Below are positions 62,148 to 64,000 of a DNA stretch of 64,000 bases, one piece after another; within the stretch, counting starts at the first letter, position 1; each line of letters opens with the position of its first letter. The notes under the pieces were generated by a model that was not told the origin of the DNA, ran no database searches, and worked only from the letters and a program-made list of their open reading frames with translations. The position numbers were made by a program, and so were the translations under genes. Source of the DNA: Paenisporosarcina sp. HGH0030 (GTDB taxonomy: Bacteria > Bacillota > Bacilli > Bacillales_A > Planococcaceae); contig NZ_KE150421.1 in NCBI RefSeq assembly GCF_000411295.1, positions 2,418,329 to 2,482,328 of the forward strand. Direction: 5' to 3'.

Positions 62148-62438
62148 TTATTTATCTTCTACGTTGACAGCTACAAAACGAATAATATCTTCGTTAATGT
62201 TAGCAAGACGGATGTATTCATCGATTGCTCTTGAATCAGCGTTTGCTTTCACGATTTGGTAGAAACCTTCGCGGAAGTCATTGATTTCGTAAGCTAAGCG
62301 GCGTTTGCCCCACTCTTTAGACTCGATGATTTCAGCACCATTCGTAGTCAAGATTTCGTCGAAACGAGCTGTAAGAGCTTTTTTCGCGTCATCTTCGATT
62401 GTTGGTCGAATGATGTACATTAATTCGTACTTTTTCAT
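62148..62438 (-). CDS. rpsF: 30S ribosomal protein S6
   Basis: 96 aa, standard length. [20 protein letters not shown] and [46 protein letters not shown] are diagnostic. It pairs with S18 on the small subunit. It is the first gene of the operon, with AAGGAGGTGCAAAA upstream. The hairpin at 62465-62485 lies in its leader. Confidence 0.98.
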   Translation of the reverse strand: MKKYELMYIIRPTIEDDAKKALTARFDEILTTNGAEIIESKEWGKRRLAYEINDFREGFYQIVKANADSRAIDEYIRLANINEDIIRFVAVNVEDK

Positions 62439-62464
62439 CTTTTTGCACCTCCTTATGGACTTAG

Positions 62465-62485
62465 GCCTGACTGTTGACAGTAGGC
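62465..62485 (-). promoter_or_regulatory. leader hairpin of rpsF (candidate S6:S18 autoregulatory site)
   Basis: The mRNA can form GCCU-ACUG / CAGU-C-AGGC with a UCAA loop and one bulged C, 27 nt before the start codon. S6:S18 binding to rpsF leaders is known in many bacteria. Whether this hairpin has the needed motif cannot be judged without an alignment. Confidence 0.35.
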
Positions 62486-62610
62486 AAGGAGCAAGTAACG
62501 TTCATTACTCACATCAATTGATTGTAACACACACAATGACCACGTGCAACTACTGATTTGGTAGACAACTTAGGCTTTTCAGCTATACTACCTATTATGA
62601 GGTGAGAATA

Positions 62611-63159
62611 ATGAATGATTTCGATACACCCACTAAAATCATTGATTTGGACATTCAAAAAATCGGCAAAACAAGCTTAGTATTAACGGTCGTTTTAAGC
62701 GTGGTACTTTTGCTATTAACTAGTATTGTGCATCAAGATTTTACATTTGAACCATCCTGGCTAGGATTGCTCCTATTCATCATTGGCTATATCCTATTAA
62801 TTATTTTGCATGAAGCAGCACATCTAGTCGGCTTTGTCATATTTGCTAAAGTTCCATGGCGTTCGCTTGACTATGGCTTTAATTTGAAACTGGGTGTTGC
62901 CTACGCGACAACTACTGAACCTGTTCAAAACAAAGCGATGAAAAGAGTGTTAATCCTGCCATTTTGGACAACAGGTGTATTACCGGCCGTCATTGCTATT
63001 TTCCTTAATAGTCCGCTTCTCGCATTACTAGGAGCCTGGCTGATTGCTGGTGCCGCTGGTGATTTTGCCATGATTAAAGAATTACGGACTGTACGCGATG
63101 ATGCTTGGATCAAGGATGACCCAGAACGACCAAAATTATATGTGTTTGAACAACAATAA
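62611..63159 (+). CDS. DUF3267 membrane protein (putative metalloprotease-like)
   Basis: 182 aa from the ATG at 62611 with GAGGTGAGAATA upstream. Hydrophobic segments are at about 25-42, 50-68, 110-128 and 130-150. HEAAHLVGF near residue 69 is an HExxH motif as in DUF3267. VYATTTEP-like (here LGVAYATTTEPVQNKAMKRV) follows, as in M50-type relatives. It may be an intramembrane metallopeptidase-like protein, but the function is unproven. It diverges from rpsF. Confidence 0.8.
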   Translation: MNDFDTPTKIIDLDIQKIGKTSLVLTVVLSVVLLLLTSIVHQDFTFEPSWLGLLLFIIGYILLIILHEAAHLVGFVIFAKVPWRSLDYGFNLKLGVAYATTTEPVQNKAMKRVLILPFWTTGVLPAVIAIFLNSPLLALLGAWLIAGAAGDFAMIKELRTVRDDAWIKDDPERPKLYVFEQQ

Positions 63160-63189
63160 AGCTGCTTCCATTCGAAATGGAGCAGCTTT
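63158..63189. terminator. bidirectional intrinsic terminator
   Basis: AAAGCTGCT / AGCAGCTTT with an inner TCCATT / AAATGGA pair. It overlaps the stop codons of the two convergent genes on either side. Confidence 0.82.
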
Positions 63190-63577
63190 ACTTTATTTCT
63201 TGAGTTTTACGATAAGCAATCCAGTCTCCGGATGAAATCACAACTTTCTTCATCGTTTCATCACAAACAGTGTACACAATTGCTTCTAAGATGCTTTCTC
63301 TTGTTTTTATATTCACCATTTGTTTCGTATACAGATCCGTTTCAGGGTCCCCTGTATAACCTTCAAGCTCATCTAAATCCCCCCACATATAATCGGGTAC
63401 TTCGTAAACATCCCCTATTACTATTGATTCCTGGGCCAGCTCGATTGCAGGATAACCATCTCCTGTATCATACATAATCGCCGGAAGCGTAACCTTCTCA
63501 TATAAAAGTTGTGCACCTTCGAGAACATGATGATTCTTTTCTCCATAAAGCAACGTCCCATATGCAAATAACTTCAT
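63188..63577 (-). CDS. gamma-glutamylcyclotransferase-like protein (YtfP family)
   Basis: 129 aa. FAYGTLLYGEKNH at the N-terminus is the substrate-loop signature (YGSLxxGxxN) of the BtrG/GGCT fold. Glu in DLDELEGY near residue 71 is the usual catalytic acid. Members act on gamma-glutamyl compounds. The true substrate of YtfP-type proteins is unknown. The ribosome binding site AAAAGGGG lies before the ATG. It follows the ychF terminator. Confidence 0.85.
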   Translation of the reverse strand: MKLFAYGTLLYGEKNHHVLEGAQLLYEKVTLPAIMYDTGDGYPAIELAQESIVIGDVYEVPDYMWGDLDELEGYTGDPETDLYTKQMVNIKTRESILEAIVYTVCDETMKKVVISSGDWIAYRKTQEIK

Positions 63578-63612
63578 ACGACATTCCCCTTTTGTCTCTA
63601 TAATTCAAAAAA

Positions 63613-63638
63613 GGGTCAGCCGACAAGTCGACTAACCC
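63613..63638 (-). terminator. intrinsic terminator of ychF
   Basis: GGGTCAGCCGAC / GTCGACTAACCC with two bulges, followed by TTTTTTGAATT on the minus strand. Confidence 0.7.
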
Positions 63639-63647
63639 GAAAATATT

Positions 63648-64000
63648 TTATACGTTGAAACGGAATAACATAACGTCGCCGTCTTGTACGATGTATTCTT
63701 TACCTTCCAAACGCACTTTCCCTGCTTCTTTTGCAGAAGCCATTGAACCGTTTGTAACCAAGTCATCATAAGAAACAGTCTCGGCACGGATGAAACCACG
63801 TTCGAAGTCTGTATGGATGACGCCTGCACATTGAGGTGCTTTCATGCCTTTACGGAATGTCCAAGCACGAACTTCCTGCACGCCTGCTGTAAAGTATGTT
63901 GCAAGTCCCAATAATTGATATGCGGCTTTTACAAGCTGATCCAGACCTGATTCTTTAATCCCCAACTCGTCAAGGAACATCGCTTTCTCTTCCTCGTCAA
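63648..64000 (-). CDS. ychF: redox-regulated ATPase YchF, C-terminal part (runs off right edge)
   Basis: At least 117 residues in frame, continuing beyond the window ([14 protein letters not shown] before the first internal Met). The TGS domain is complete: [40 protein letters not shown], ending [10 protein letters not shown], the diagnostic C-terminus of YchF/OLA1. It is an Obg-like ATPase that binds ribosomes and affects the oxidative stress response. Confidence 0.95.
   Translation of the reverse strand, partial: DEEEKAMFLDELGIKESGLDQLVKAAYQLLGLATYFTAGVQEVRAWTFRKGMKAPQCAGVIHTDFERGFIRAETVSYDDLVTNGSMASAKEAGKVRLEGKEYIVQDGDVMLFRFNV

Noticed and set aside
1-64000. CRISPR arrays, tRNA and rRNA genes
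   Set aside because: No regularly spaced short repeats, no tRNA T-arm/anticodon pattern and no rRNA-like stretch was noticed. The 25-bp repeats at 39131-39192 occur only twice.

Overview
The window is about 64 kb of chromosome from a low-GC, probably spore-forming Firmicute. The family is most likely Planococcaceae (Sporosarcina, Paenisporosarcina or Psychrobacillus type), although no rRNA is present to settle this. The evidence is the gene block from 42 to 64 kb: rlmH, a CxxH/CxxC protein gene, htrA, walJ-walI-walH-walK-walR, purA, the dnaC/dnaB-type helicase gene, rplI, gdpP, yybS, rpsR, ssb, rpsF and ychF. This is the origin-proximal arrangement of Bacillales. Two sporulation-kinase-like sensors, TTG/GTG starts and strong GGAGG ribosome binding sites fit the same group.

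Layout. 0-11 kb is a mosaic of single genes: an edge-truncated NUDIX hydrolase, an ECF sigma/anti-sigma pair between two direct repeats, a KinB-like kinase, a decayed msrA, a phosphotransferase, a proline iminopeptidase, a nucleotidyltransferase, a MATE pump and a NupC-type nucleoside transporter with a candidate cre site. 12-16 kb holds non-coding repeats, a small membrane protein without a normal start codon, a luciferase-like oxidoreductase and a laccase-domain protein. 16.6-23.1 kb is an oligopeptide ABC transporter operon (oppB-C-D-F-A plus a DUF3899 gene), read leftward from a clear sigma-A promoter through two tandem SAM-I (S-box) riboswitches. Each riboswitch has its own terminator and anti-terminator. 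23-31 kb has an ECF-transporter S component, an amino acid permease, malate:quinone oxidoreductase (mqo) and a 1055-aa UvrA-like ATPase.

31.2-42.16 kb is the most unusual part. The 3' end of rlmH, which is the staphylococcal SCC insertion site, contains a 26-bp sequence repeated exactly at 33.7 kb and with changes at 37.6 and 31.2 kb, always in the same orientation. The repeats cut the interval into three accessory modules. Their contents are a SET-domain protein, a GAF/PAS histidine kinase, a DUF4317 protein, a YoaS/YozG-like pair, a DUF4153 membrane protein, an XRE regulator with a palindromic operator, and remnants of AlbA-type, DUF421, metallo-beta-lactamase and histidine-kinase genes. 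I see no ccr recombinase gene, so this looks like stacked SCC-like remnants or passive cassettes.

42-64 kb is core genome, mostly leftward. It contains the WalRK cell-wall two-component operon with a LysM/G5/M23 peptidase upstream, DNA replication and ribosomal genes, the c-di-AMP phosphodiesterase GdpP, a DnaA-box cluster between rlmH and htrA, and three copies of an interspersed imperfect-palindrome repeat.
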